From Urbifossiella limnaea (GTDB lineage Bacteria; Planctomycetota; Planctomycetia; Gemmatales; Gemmataceae), in NCBI RefSeq assembly GCF_007747215.1, contig NZ_CP036273.1:620001-684000 (forward strand): a DNA stretch of 64,000 nucleotides, given 5' to 3'. The notes below the pieces were generated by a model. The model saw only the letters and a program-made list of their open reading frames with translations. It was not told the DNA's origin and ran no database searches. This document shows positions 16,631 through 25,547 of this stretch, piece by piece; within the stretch, counting starts at the first letter, position 1; each line of letters opens with the position of its first letter. A program made the position numbers and the translations under genes.

Positions 16631-18031
16631 TCACCGGCGCGGCTCCAGCCGCCGCCGCAGCTGCGCCACCTGGCGCAGGCGCACGTCCGGCGGGCCGTCG
16701 GGGTCGAACTCCAGCGGGCCGGCGTCCTTGGCCAGGAACTTCAGCACCTCGAACGCCCGCCGGCGGTGGACCGCGTTCGGCCACTCCAGCGCCTCCAGCA
16801 GCGTCGGCACGGCCGCGGCGCCCTTCTTCACCAGTTCCAGCGTCGCGGCCTTCACCGCGCCGTCGTCGGCCAGCGACTCCACGAGCCGCCGCACCTTCTC
16901 CTGCTCCAGCATCGACCCGACCTTGCCGCTGAACAGCCCGCTGGCCGGCGCCGGCGTCGTGGCGGGGAACGCGGTCGGGGTGGCCGCCGGGAACAGCACC
17001 GGCGGCGGCGTCACGGTGGCGACGGGTTCGGGGGCAAACGCCTTCGGCGGCGGCGTGGCTGCCGTCGGGGGCGGCGCCGGCCGCGGCGGGGGCGGCGCCA
17101 CCGGCGCCGGCGTGATCGTCAGCGGCTTCGCCGGCGGCGGCGTGACCGGCGGTTTCGCCGGCGGCGCGGCGGCCTTCGCCGGCGGCGGCGGCGCGGCGGC
17201 CTTCGCCGGCGGCGGCGGCGGTTCGGGCGCTGGGGTCGGATCCCCGCCCGGGTGCAGCCGGCTGGCCATCGCCCGGGTGAAGCCGTCCTCCTCGAAGCTG
17301 CGGCCGAGGTAGGCGTCGATGGCCTTCTGGTCGTTCACCAGCTCGTGCGGTGTGCCGCGGGTCACCACCTGGCCGTCGGCGATGAGGTACACCCGGTCGG
17401 CGGTGCGGAACACCTCGCGGACGTTGTGGTCGGTGATGAGGATGCCGATGCCGTGGTCCGCCAGCTCGCGGATGTTCTTGCGGATGTCCTCGGTCGTCTT
17501 CGGGTCCACGGCCGCGAACGGCTCGTCGAGCAGGATCAGCAGCGGCTCGCACACCAGGCAGCGGGCGATCTCGAGCCGCCGCTTCTCGCCGCCCGAGCAA
17601 CTGCCGGCGACGTTCCCGCGGACGTGGTCGAGCTTGAACCGGGTCAGCGCTTCGTTGGCGCGCTCCCGGCGCTCCTTGCGGGTGAGCTTCCGCCCGAGGC
17701 TGCGGCTGCGCGGCAGCGCCTCCAGGATGGCGATGAGGTTGTTTTCGACCGAGAGCTTGCGGAAGACGCTGGGCTCCTGCGACAGGTAGCCCATGCCGCG
17801 GCGGGCGCGCTGGAACATGGGCAGGCCGGTCACGTCGGCCCCGTCGAACGTCACCTTGCCGGCGTTCGGCGTGAGCTGCCCGGTGGCCATGCGGAAGCTG
17901 GTGGTCTTGCCGGCGCCGTTCGGGCCGAGCAGCCCGACGACCTCGCCGGCCTCGACGTGGAACGACACGCCGTTGACGACCCGGCGGCGGCCGAAGTACT
18001 TGACCAGCCCCTCGACCTCGAGCAGCGCCAT
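16631..18031 (-). CDS. lptB: LptB-type ABC ATPase with long C-terminal extension
   Basis: A 466-aa protein. Residues 1-245 are an LptB-like ABC ATPase (Walker A GPNGAGKTT at 36-44, signature SGGEKRRLEIAR, Walker B LLILLDEPFAAVDP, switch ITDHNVREVFRTADRVYLI) that would power lipopolysaccharide export to the outer membrane. Normal LptB ends near 240 residues. Here a Pro/Ala/Lys-rich linker (about 265-350) leads to a 100-residue helical tail (KVRRLVESLADDGAVKAATL...) resembling HEAT-type repeats. The start is the ATG of MALLEVEGLV; the longer frame is unsupported. It lies 61 bases upstream of rfbA. The ATPase call is firm; the tail is unexplained. Confidence 0.9.
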   Translation of the reverse strand: MALLEVEGLVKYFGRRRVVNGVSFHVEAGEVVGLLGPNGAGKTTSFRMATGQLTPNAGKVTFDGADVTGLPMFQRARRGMGYLSQEPSVFRKLSVENNLIAILEALPRSRSLGRKLTRKERRERANEALTRFKLDHVRGNVAGSCSGGEKRRLEIARCLVCEPLLILLDEPFAAVDPKTTEDIRKNIRELADHGIGILITDHNVREVFRTADRVYLIADGQVVTRGTPHELVNDQKAIDAYLGRSFEEDGFTRAMASRLHPGGDPTPAPEPPPPPAKAAAPPPPAKAAAPPAKPPVTPPPAKPLTITPAPVAPPPPRPAPPPTAATPPPKAFAPEPVATVTPPPVLFPAATPTAFPATTPAPASGLFSGKVGSMLEQEKVRRLVESLADDGAVKAATLELVKKGAAAVPTLLEALEWPNAVHRRRAFEVLKFLAKDAGPLEFDPDGPPDVRLRQVAQLRRRLEPRR

Positions 18032-18214
18032 CACCCACCCCCCGGGACGCGGGGAGATAGCCGACCCGGGCCGCGCACGCAACCCCGGCCCGGGCGTGGG
18101 TCGAATTTGCGGCTGACCGCCCGAACGACGCCCCGGATTTCGCCGAATTGCCGGCGAGCCGCCGCGAATCACTCGTTAGACTGCGAGAAACTACGACCGC
18201 CGCCCGGAGGGATC

Positions 18215-18757
18215 GTGGACACGTTCTACCTGTTCTGCGCCGGCCTCGGCGGCACCGTCATCCTGCTGCAACTCGCCGCCGGGCTCCTCGGCTTCGGCGC
18301 CGACCACGACACCGACCACGACACCGGGGCCGACCACGACCACGACGGCAACTCGTTCTTCGGCATGCTGTCGGTGCGGACGGCGGCCGCGGCGCTGACG
18401 TTCTTCGGCCTCGGCGGGCTGACCGCGCGCTACTACGGCGCCGACGAGGCACTCGCGACCGTGGTCGCGGCGGCGGCGGCGGTGGCGGCGTTCTACGCGG
18501 TCGCGTTCCTGGTGCGGTCGCTGTCCGGCCTGAAGGCCGACGGCACGGCGCGGATCGAGCGGGCGGTCGGGCGGACGGGCTCGGTGTACCTGCGGGTGCC
18601 GGGCACGCGGTCGGGCCACGGCAAGGTGCAGGTGGCCGTGCAGAACCGCACCGTCGAGTACCAGGCGGTGACCGCCGGGCCGGACCTGCCGACCGGGGCG
18701 CCGGTCCGCGTCGTCGCCGTGCTCACCGCCGACACGGTGGAAGTCGAGGCCGTCTGA
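18215..18757 (+). CDS. NfeD-like membrane protein preceding flotillin
   Basis: A 180-aa protein with GTG start and CGGAGGG 4-6 bases upstream. It has an N-terminal membrane helix (LFCAGLGGTVILLQLAAGLL), an unusual His/Asp-rich loop (DHDTDHDTGADHDHDGN) that might bind metal, two more helices, and a C-terminal OB-fold-like beta domain (RAVGRTGSVYLRVPGTRSGH to ADTVEVEAV) as in short NfeD proteins. Short NfeD and flotillin genes are commonly paired (as yuaF-floT in Bacillus), and the flotillin gene follows after 31 bases. Likely a membrane-microdomain partner. Confidence 0.8.
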   Translation: MDTFYLFCAGLGGTVILLQLAAGLLGFGADHDTDHDTGADHDHDGNSFFGMLSVRTAAAALTFFGLGGLTARYYGADEALATVVAAAAAVAAFYAVAFLVRSLSGLKADGTARIERAVGRTGSVYLRVPGTRSGHGKVQVAVQNRTVEYQAVTAGPDLPTGAPVRVVAVLTADTVEVEAV

Positions 18758-18788
18758 CACACTCACCCGACACCCGGAGGCCGCACCC

Positions 18789-20498
18789 GTGACCGCACTC
18801 CTCGCCGCCACCACCGACGTGCCCTGGCCGCTCGTCACCGCCGTCGCCGCCGGCACCGTGCTGTTCGGCCTCGTCCTGATGCTCGCGCGGCGCTACAAGC
18901 GGTGCCCGTCCAACCGCGTCCTCGTCATCTACGGCAAGACCGGCGGCGGCAACGCCGCGAAGTGCGTCCACGGCGGCGCCGCGTTCATCGTGCCGCTGAT
19001 CCAGGACTACTCGTACCTGTCGCTCGACCCCATCCAGATCGAGGTGCCGCTCAAGGGCGCGCTGTCGATCGAGAACATCCGCGTCAACGTGCCGAGCGTC
19101 TTCACCGTGGCCATCGGCACCGACTCGGAAACGATGCAGAACGCGGCCATCCGCCTCCTCGGGCTCGACACCCAGCAGGTGAAGGAGCAGGCCCGCGACA
19201 TCATCTTCGGCCAGCTGCGGCAGGTCATCGCGTCGATGCGGATCGAGGACATCAACCGCGACCGCGACAAGTTCCTGGAGAGCGTGCAGCGGTCGCTCGA
19301 GCCGGAGCTCAAGAAGATCGGCCTCGTCCTCATCAACGTCAACATCACCGACCTGACCGACGAGAGCGGGTACATCGAGGCCATCGGCCGCAAGGCCGCC
19401 GCGGAGGCCATCCAGAAGGCGCTGGTGGACGTGGCGCTGCAAGAACGCACCGGCCAGATCGGCGTCGCCGAGGCCGAGCGGGAGCGGGCCGTGTCGGTGG
19501 CCGGGGCCACGAAGGAGCGCGAGATCGGCACCCGCGAGGCGACCCGCGAGCAGGCCATCCGCGTGGCCCAGCTCGACAAGGAGCGGGTCGTCGGCGAGCA
19601 GACGGCGAAGCTGGAGCAGGAGGCACTCATCAAGGAGGCCATGCGGCAGCAGGCGATCCGCGTGGCCGAGCTCGACCGCGACCAGCAGGTCGGCGAGCAG
19701 AAGGCGGCGTTCGAGCGGGAGGCGCTGGTGGCCGACGCCGAGCGGGAGAAGCGGGTGAAGACGGCCGAGGCGAACGCCCGCGCCGCCGTCGGCGAGGCCC
19801 AGGCGCAGGCCCAGGTGTTCGCCGCGCAGGCCGAGATGCAGGTGAAGAAGGCCGAGGCGTACCAGGTGTCGGAGACGAAGAAGCGGGAGGCCGAGGCGGC
19901 CGTGCAGGAGGCGCAGAACCGGGCGATGGCGCGGGCGGCGCTGGCCGAGGCCGAGAAGGTGGAGGCCGAGCAGCGGGCGGCGCTGGAGGCGCCGGCGAAG
20001 GCCGAGAAGGCGCGGACCATTGTGGAGGCCGAGGCCGCGGCCGAGCAGACGCGGCTGGCGGCGCAGGCCGAGGCGGCGACGATCTACATGAAGCTCGAAG
20101 CCGAGGCCCGCGGGCAGTACGAGATTCTCGCCAAGAAGGGCGAGGGCTTGAAGACGGTCATCGAGGCGTGCGGCGGGGCGCAGGCGGCGTTCCAGCTGCT
20201 GATGCTGGAGCACCTGGACGCGCTGGCCGCGGCGTCGGCGAAGGCCATCTCGAACATCAAGTTCGACAAGGTGGTGGTGTGGGAGGGCGGCGGCGCGGGC
20301 GGGTCGGGCACCGCGGGGTTTTTGCAGAACATGGCCCGGGTGATGCCGCCGATGATGCAGGTGCTGAAGGACGTGGGCGGCGTCGAGGTGCCCGAGTACC
20401 TGGCGAAGCTGACCCCCGACGCGCCGCCGCCGCCGCGGCCCGAGCCGGCGGCGAACGGCCACGCCCCCGCGGCCCCCGGCCCGCGCGGCGGGTCGTGA
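18789..20498 (+). CDS. Flotillin family (SPFH) protein
   Basis: A 569-aa protein with an N-terminal membrane anchor (about 15-33), an SPFH domain (about 40-210; RCPSNRVLVIYG, IENIRVNVPSVFTVAIG, QLRQVIASMRIEDINRDRDK) and a long Ala/Glu-rich coiled coil (about 215-450) typical of flotillins. The tail is Pro/Gly-rich. Flotillins oligomerise at the inner membrane and organise membrane microdomains. GTG start. It forms a likely operon with the NfeD-like gene. Confidence 0.93.
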   Translation: MTALLAATTDVPWPLVTAVAAGTVLFGLVLMLARRYKRCPSNRVLVIYGKTGGGNAAKCVHGGAAFIVPLIQDYSYLSLDPIQIEVPLKGALSIENIRVNVPSVFTVAIGTDSETMQNAAIRLLGLDTQQVKEQARDIIFGQLRQVIASMRIEDINRDRDKFLESVQRSLEPELKKIGLVLINVNITDLTDESGYIEAIGRKAAAEAIQKALVDVALQERTGQIGVAEAERERAVSVAGATKEREIGTREATREQAIRVAQLDKERVVGEQTAKLEQEALIKEAMRQQAIRVAELDRDQQVGEQKAAFEREALVADAEREKRVKTAEANARAAVGEAQAQAQVFAAQAEMQVKKAEAYQVSETKKREAEAAVQEAQNRAMARAALAEAEKVEAEQRAALEAPAKAEKARTIVEAEAAAEQTRLAAQAEAATIYMKLEAEARGQYEILAKKGEGLKTVIEACGGAQAAFQLLMLEHLDALAAASAKAISNIKFDKVVVWEGGGAGGSGTAGFLQNMARVMPPMMQVLKDVGGVEVPEYLAKLTPDAPPPPRPEPAANGHAPAAPGPRGGS

Positions 20499-20528
20499 CC
20501 CCTCCCGGAACCCTCGGTGGGCGATTCG

Positions 20529-21266
20529 ATGGCCAAGAGCGTGACCCCCAAGCCGGCGGCGAAGGCGAAGCCCAGGGCGGCGTCCGCGTCCGTCGCGGAC
20601 GCCCTCAAGCAACTCGAGGCGCTGGGCACCGCCGCCGTGCGGGCGCAGATGGCCAAGAGCGGCCCGTGGGGCCGCGGCGCCGGCGACAACCAGTTCGGCG
20701 TCCCCCGCGGCGACGTGCGGAAGCTCGCCGCCAAGTTCAAGACGAACCACCCGCTGGCGCTCGCGCTGTGGGACACCGGCAACGTGGACGCCCAGTTCCT
20801 CGCGGCGCTGCTGATCGACGTGAAGCAGCTGTCGGCCGCTGACCTGGAGCGGCTCGTCACGACGATCACGATCCCGTGGGTGGCCGACTGGCTCCACTCG
20901 AACGTGGTGAAGGCGCACCCCGACAAGGAGGCGTTGCGGCAGGCGTGGATGGCGTCGTCCGACCCGTGGCTGGCCCGCGCCGGCTGGCAGCTGACGGCCG
21001 GCCGCGTCGCCAAGAGCCCCGACGGCCTCGACCTCGCGGCGCTGCTCGACCGCATCGAGGCGGAGCTGGCCGGCGTTGTGCCCGAGGTGCAGTGGACGAT
21101 GAACATGTGCCTGGCGGAGATCGGCATCCACGCCCCGAAGCTCCGCAAGCGGGCGGTGGCGATCGGCGAGAAGCTGGGGCTGTACCGCGACTACCCGTGC
21201 TCGAAGGGGTGTACGTCGCCGTTCGCCCCGATCTGGATCGCCGAAATGGTGAAGCGCCAGGGCTGA
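20529..21266 (+). CDS. AlkD-like DNA alkylation repair protein
   Basis: A 245-aa HEAT-repeat protein of the DNA alkylation repair (AlkD) family, which removes alkylated bases without base flipping. Recognisable parts are the Ala/Lys-rich head, the GDNQFGVPRGDVRKLAAKFK segment, LALALWDTGNVDAQFLAALL, WVADWLHSNVV and DPWLARAGWQLTAGR. ATG 20529 is used; GTG 20517 is an alternative that adds four residues. The gene starts 30 bases after the flotillin stop but its role is independent. Confidence 0.85.
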   Translation: MAKSVTPKPAAKAKPRAASASVADALKQLEALGTAAVRAQMAKSGPWGRGAGDNQFGVPRGDVRKLAAKFKTNHPLALALWDTGNVDAQFLAALLIDVKQLSAADLERLVTTITIPWVADWLHSNVVKAHPDKEALRQAWMASSDPWLARAGWQLTAGRVAKSPDGLDLAALLDRIEAELAGVVPEVQWTMNMCLAEIGIHAPKLRKRAVAIGEKLGLYRDYPCSKGCTSPFAPIWIAEMVKRQG

Positions 21267-21540
21267 CCGGCCCCGCAAGTGCAGATTCCCAATCGGGTTC
21301 CGGAGAACGGACGGGCGACACCTCGACGGAACAAGCATTTTTATGAGTCGGTGACATGTTTCCGGGAATCGACCCCCCTCGGCCGGAAACAATGATCTCG
21401 GTCCGAACGGTCGTCTGGCCTCGATCGCCCCAGACAACCGAAGTACTCGGCGCCGGAAACGGCTCGCCGGCCGACCCCGGATCGGGTAGAGTCGGTACAC
21501 CCGCCCGCCGCACGTCCGCCCCCGCCGAGGTTCCCGCCCG

Positions 21541-22911
21541 ATGACACCACCCACCCGCTGCCCGGGGCCGACGGGGCTCACCCGCCGCAACATGCTCCAG
21601 GTCGGCACCGCCGGCGCCCTCCACCTCGGGCTCACCACCCTCCTCGCCGCCGACGAGCACCGCACCGGCAACTCCGCGCCAGCCGACTCGTGCATCCTCG
21701 TCTTCCTGAACGGCGGCCCCAGCCACCTCGACACCTGGGACTTGAAGCCCGACCTGCCGCAGGAGATGCGCAGCGAGTTCCGCCCCATCAGCACTACCGT
21801 CCCCGGCGTGCAGGTGTGCGAGCACCTGCCGCGGCTCGCGCGGCTGATGCAGCACTGCACGCTCGTCCGCTCCGTCAATCACGACCAGGTCGCGCACGCC
21901 CCTGCCGTGTACACCGCCCTCACCGGCGTCCGCAGCAACGTCCGCGCCGGCATCGTCGGCGCGAAGGCCACCGACCACCCGGCCATCGGGGCCGTAGTGA
22001 GCCGGCACCGGCCGGCCGCGGGGCACATTCCCGGCTACGTGCTGATGCCGTACCTCACCGCGGAAGGGGCGGGCGGGCCGCCGCAGCCGGGCTTCCTCGG
22101 CGGCTGGCTCGGCAAGACGCACGACCCGTTCCTCGTCCTCCGCGGCGGCGACGCCCCCGACGGCTTCAACCTCCCCGCCATCCTCCCCGGCGCGGGCATG
22201 ACCGCCGACCGCGTCCGCGACCGCGGCGACCTCCTCGCCGGCGTCAACCGCACCGCCACCGCCGCCCGCGCCGGCCTCACCGACGACCTGGAACGCCTTC
22301 AAGCGCGGGCGTGCGACCTGCTCACGTCGCCGGCGGCGCAGCGGGCGTTCCTGCTGGACCGCGAGCCGGCCCGCGTCCGCGACGCCTACGGCCGCAACAT
22401 CTACGGTCAAAGCCTGCTGCTGGCGCGGCGGCTGGTCGAGGCCGGGACGCGGCTGGCGTGCGTGAGCTGGGCGCCGGACGCGAACGCCACCTGGGACACG
22501 CACGGCCAGAACTTCCCGAAGCTGAAGAACCAACTGCTGCCGCCGTTCGACCGGGCGTACGCGCAGCTGCTGACGGACCTGATCGACCGCGGGTTGCTCG
22601 GCCGCACGCTGGTGGTGGTGATGGGCGAGATCGGTCGCACGCCGAAGATTTCGGGCGACGCCGGCCGCGACCACTGGGAGCACTGCTACTCGGTGCTGTT
22701 CGCCGGCGGCGGCACGAAGGGCGGCTACGTCCACGGGGCGAGCGACAAGCTCGGCGCGTACCCGAGCCGCAACCCGGTGAGCGCTAGCGACATCGTGGCG
22801 ACGGTGTACCACGCGCTGGGCATCGCCCCGGACCTGGAGCTGCGCGACCGGCTGGACCGGCCGCTGGCGCTGCTGCCGGAGGGCGCCGCGGTGCGCGAGG
22901 TGTTCGCCTGA
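21541..22911 (+). CDS. DUF1501 family protein, Tat-type signal
   Basis: A 456-aa protein of the DUF1501 family (alkaline-phosphatase-like fold), very common in planctomycetes and often beside DUF1549/DUF1553 cytochrome-type proteins, which are absent here. The N-terminus has a Tat-like LTRRNMLQVGTAGALHLG signal. Landmarks: CILVFLNGGPSHLDTWDLKP, LPRLARLMQHCTLVRSVNHD, LARRLVEAGTRLACVSW and VVVMGEIGRTPKISGDAGRDHW. Function is uncharacterised, probably extracytoplasmic. The 274-bp spacer before it shows no clear gene. Confidence 0.9.
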   Translation: MTPPTRCPGPTGLTRRNMLQVGTAGALHLGLTTLLAADEHRTGNSAPADSCILVFLNGGPSHLDTWDLKPDLPQEMRSEFRPISTTVPGVQVCEHLPRLARLMQHCTLVRSVNHDQVAHAPAVYTALTGVRSNVRAGIVGAKATDHPAIGAVVSRHRPAAGHIPGYVLMPYLTAEGAGGPPQPGFLGGWLGKTHDPFLVLRGGDAPDGFNLPAILPGAGMTADRVRDRGDLLAGVNRTATAARAGLTDDLERLQARACDLLTSPAAQRAFLLDREPARVRDAYGRNIYGQSLLLARRLVEAGTRLACVSWAPDANATWDTHGQNFPKLKNQLLPPFDRAYAQLLTDLIDRGLLGRTLVVVMGEIGRTPKISGDAGRDHWEHCYSVLFAGGGTKGGYVHGASDKLGAYPSRNPVSASDIVATVYHALGIAPDLELRDRLDRPLALLPEGAAVREVFA

Positions 22912-22932
22912 CGGGCCGGGTTCGTGACGCCC

Positions 22933-23757
22933 TCACCACCCCTCGTCCGGCGGCTCCGCGGCACGGCGGAGCTGCGCAACCACGTTCGCCCGCGCGACCG
23001 CGGTCAGCACCCACAGCCCCGTCAGCACCGCCAGTAGCGCCACCGGCACCGCCCAGCTGAACGGGCCGAACACCATCACCGCCGCGGCCGCGGCCACCGC
23101 CAGCGGACCGCCCGCCGCCACCAACTCGACCCGTGCCGTTCTCGCGGTCGGGGTGATGGTGGACGGCCCGGCGTTCCGCTCCGTCGCGTCCAGGAGCGCC
23201 CGCAGTGACAGGTCGGTGTCACGCCGCCGGCCGGCCGCAGCGTGGGCCGCCACGCGGTCGGCGTGCCGCGCCTCCAGCACCGCCGGGTCGGCCGTCGCCA
23301 CCGCCTCCATCGCGAAGTCGTCGTCGGCCGTGAGCGTGTCCGCGGCGCCGCCGGCCGTCAGGTCGAGGCCGCCGTCGGCCCAGCAGGTGGCGAAGATGAG
23401 CTGGTGCCAGCCGGGCGCGACCGGCAGCTCGTGCAGGAACGCGAACCGCCCGGCCGAGCGATTCCGGAACGCCCGCACGGTCGTGCGGTACGTCCAGTCG
23501 CGGAGGTGGAACGTGAGCCGCATCCACCCCGGCCCGAGCGGCTCGTACCCGAGCCGCCGCAGGGCGTCGAACGCCGCGGCGTAAGCCGGGTCGGTGCCGT
23601 CGGGCTCCAGGGCCGCGGGGTCTTCCTCGCCGCCGTTCGCGTAGCGGGTGCCGCCGGCCGCGGAGACGAGCAGCGGCACGAACCACCACGCCAGCCACAC
23701 CCCGACGGCGGCCCACAGCGCGGCGACGGCGGCGGGGGGTGCGTCGAGGTCGGGCAC
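22933..23757 (-). CDS. Hypothetical membrane protein, 274 aa, end of Bat-like operon
   Basis: A 274-aa protein with an N-terminal hydrophobic segment (about 10-32), a large soluble middle part with many aromatic and acidic residues (GYEPLGPGWMRLTFHLRDW), and two C-terminal membrane helices (about 210-255). I do not recognise a family. It starts 3 bases after the stop of the TPR/SH3 gene and is therefore in the same transcription unit. It converges on the DUF1501 gene with a 21-bp gap. Confidence 0.65.
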   Translation of the reverse strand: MPDLDAPPAAVAALWAAVGVWLAWWFVPLLVSAAGGTRYANGGEEDPAALEPDGTDPAYAAAFDALRRLGYEPLGPGWMRLTFHLRDWTYRTTVRAFRNRSAGRFAFLHELPVAPGWHQLIFATCWADGGLDLTAGGAADTLTADDDFAMEAVATADPAVLEARHADRVAAHAAAGRRRDTDLSLRALLDATERNAGPSTITPTARTARVELVAAGGPLAVAAAAAVMVFGPFSWAVPVALLAVLTGLWVLTAVARANVVAQLRRAAEPPDEGW

Positions 23758-23760
23758 GGG

Positions 23761-24558
23761 TCACCGCCGGGGGACGGGGAGGACGGCGGCTTCCGGCACC
23801 CACCCGGCGGCGCCGCCGGCGAGCTCCACCTGCACCCACCCGCCGCGGCGGCCGAGCTCGCGGGCCTCGGCGCCGCGCGGCAGCCTGGGTTCGAGCCGCG
23901 GCGGGTAGCTGTCGGCGTTGCCGCGGCGGAGGAACACGTCGGCGGCGACGACCACGACCGGCCGGGGGTCGCGGCGGGCGTCCTGCCACAAAAGCGCGGC
24001 GAGCGCGGCGAGCGCGGCCAGTGACAGGGCACTGACGCCGAGCCACGCCGGGGCGCGGGTCATGGCGAGCCGGGCGGCGGCGAGCCCGGCGGCGAGCGCG
24101 AAGACGGCCACGAGCGCGAACGCTTCCGCCGCCGAGACCCGCGAGCCGAACGGGCGGGCGGTGGCGGGGCGGCACTGGTCGGTGAGGTCGCCGGTGTGGG
24201 GGTAGTCGACGGCGGCGCGGGCGTCGTCCAGTTCGACGCGCAGGTCGCGGTCGGCGGGGGCGACGGCGAGCGCCTCGTGGAGGGCGACGACGGCGGCCGG
24301 CAGGTCGCCGGCGAGGCGGCGGCAGCGGGCGCGGGCGAGGCCGACGGCCGGGTTGCGGCGGCCGCCCTGCCACAGGGCGTCGTAGGCGGCGGCGGCGGCG
24401 CGGAAGTGCGGCCGGGCGGCCGCGGCGTCGTCCCTGGCGGCGACGCCTGCGGCGAACTGGCGGGCGGCTTCAGCGGCTAAGTCGGCGGGGGCGGGGGAGT
24501 GCGCCGCGGCCGGGGCAGCGGCGAGGAGCGCGACGGCGACGGCGGCGCGGAGGGTCAT
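23761..24558 (-). CDS. BatE-like protein with TPR and SH3-like regions
   Basis: A 265-aa exported membrane protein. It has a signal peptide (MTLRAAVAVALLAAAPAAAH), a TPR-like region (about 30-110; AAEAARQFAAGVAARDDAAA and LPAAVVALHEALAVAPADRD), two membrane helices (about 145-185), and a C-terminal SH3-like segment (VFLRRGNADSYPPRL...GGWVQVELAGGAAGWV). This order matches BatE of Bacteroidetes-type Bat operons. The start overlaps the BatD-like stop by 4 bases (ATGA). Function in those operons relates to envelope stress; here it is inferred. Confidence 0.72.
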   Translation of the reverse strand: MTLRAAVAVALLAAAPAAAHSPAPADLAAEAARQFAAGVAARDDAAAARPHFRAAAAAYDALWQGGRRNPAVGLARARCRRLAGDLPAAVVALHEALAVAPADRDLRVELDDARAAVDYPHTGDLTDQCRPATARPFGSRVSAAEAFALVAVFALAAGLAAARLAMTRAPAWLGVSALSLAALAALAALLWQDARRDPRPVVVVAADVFLRRGNADSYPPRLEPRLPRGAEARELGRRGGWVQVELAGGAAGWVPEAAVLPVPRR

Positions 24559-25544
24559 TCCGCCGCCTCCAGCCGGGCCACCAGCGCCTCGGCCGCGGCG
24601 GCGAGTGACACCGCGGTGTCGGGGGTCGGCGCGAACCGGGCGGCGTCGCACGCCCGCAGGAAGGCTTCCACGGCGTCCGCGCCCGCGACGCCGAGCGCGG
24701 CCAGCGCCGCGGCCGCCTCCGGCGGCGTGTCGGCGCCCGGCGGCAGCGGGTACCGCGCCCGCAGGTAGCCGATCACCGCCGCGGCGCACGCCGCCGCCGG
24801 GTCGGCCGACCGGCCCGCGGCGCGGACCGCCGCCAGCGCCCGCCGCGCTGCCCGCGACCGCCGCCGCCGCGCGAGCCGGGCCGCGTCCGGGTACGCCGCC
24901 CGCCACGCCGCGTACCACCCGACCGGCGTCAACACCGCCAGCGCCGCCAGCGCGGCCCACGCCGCCGGCCCCGGCGCGAACGGCTCGTCGTCCAGCAGCC
25001 GCGCCCCCGTCTCGACGACGAACATCCGGTCGGGCGCGTCCAGCGGCACCGCGGGCGGTGCGGCCGTCGGCGGCGCGGCCGTCACCGTGATCTTGACCCC
25101 GAGCGCGCGGGCGTTCTGGTAGCGCCGCTCGGGCGCGGCGTCGGCGTTGAAGTAGAAGAAGTTCAGCCCCGGCACGTCCGTCACCCCGCGGGTCCGCGGC
25201 CGCAGTCGGTACGCGAACGCCAGCCCCTTCGCCGCCACCGGCCCGGGCACGTCCTCGACGACGAATCGGTCCGTGAAGTCGGCGACTTTCGCCAGGTCGG
25301 GCCGCTTCACCTCGGCGGGGTTGGTCGCGCCCGTGACGGTGAGCGTCGCCACCACGGCTCCGCCCTCGGGGACGGTCGTGGGCGTCACGTCCCAGCGCGC
25401 CTTCACCGCGGTGCCGCGGGCGCCGTAGTAGCCTTCTTTCGGCTCGAAGAAGCTCGGTTGCCTCGCAGGGATGAGGGATGAGGGATGAGGGATGAGGAAG
25501 ACCAGCACGACGAACGTCGCTCGGGTGATGGCGGGTCGGAGCAT
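24555..25544 (-). CDS. BatD-like protein, signal sequence built partly from a repeat
   Basis: A 329-aa protein. The region about 50-165 (WDVTPTTVPEGGAVVATLTV, LRPRTRGVTDVPGLNFFYFN) resembles the beta-rich BatD/oxygen-tolerance domain. A membrane helix (about 195-215) and a helical cytoplasmic tail follow. The N-terminal signal contains FLIPHPSSLIP, which is encoded by the AGGGATG array at 25467-25497 read in the other direction, so the repeat supplies much of the hydrophobic core. The stop overlaps the BatE-like start. Proteins with VWA domains (BatA/BatB), usual in such operons, are absent from the window. Confidence 0.7.
   Translation of the reverse strand: MLRPAITRATFVVLVFLIPHPSSLIPARQPSFFEPKEGYYGARGTAVKARWDVTPTTVPEGGAVVATLTVTGATNPAEVKRPDLAKVADFTDRFVVEDVPGPVAAKGLAFAYRLRPRTRGVTDVPGLNFFYFNADAAPERRYQNARALGVKITVTAAPPTAAPPAVPLDAPDRMFVVETGARLLDDEPFAPGPAAWAALAALAVLTPVGWYAAWRAAYPDAARLARRRRSRAARRALAAVRAAGRSADPAAACAAAVIGYLRARYPLPPGADTPPEAAAALAALGVAGADAVEAFLRACDAARFAPTPDTAVSLAAAAEALVARLEAAE
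25467..25494 (+). repeat. Left array, four AGGGATG units
   Basis: Four perfect tandem 7-mers AGGGATG, inside the 5' coding part of the BatD-like gene. It is the exact inverted counterpart of the array at 25920-25947, and the four-helix-bundle gene lies between the two. Confidence 0.95.
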
Positions 25545-25547
25545 CGG

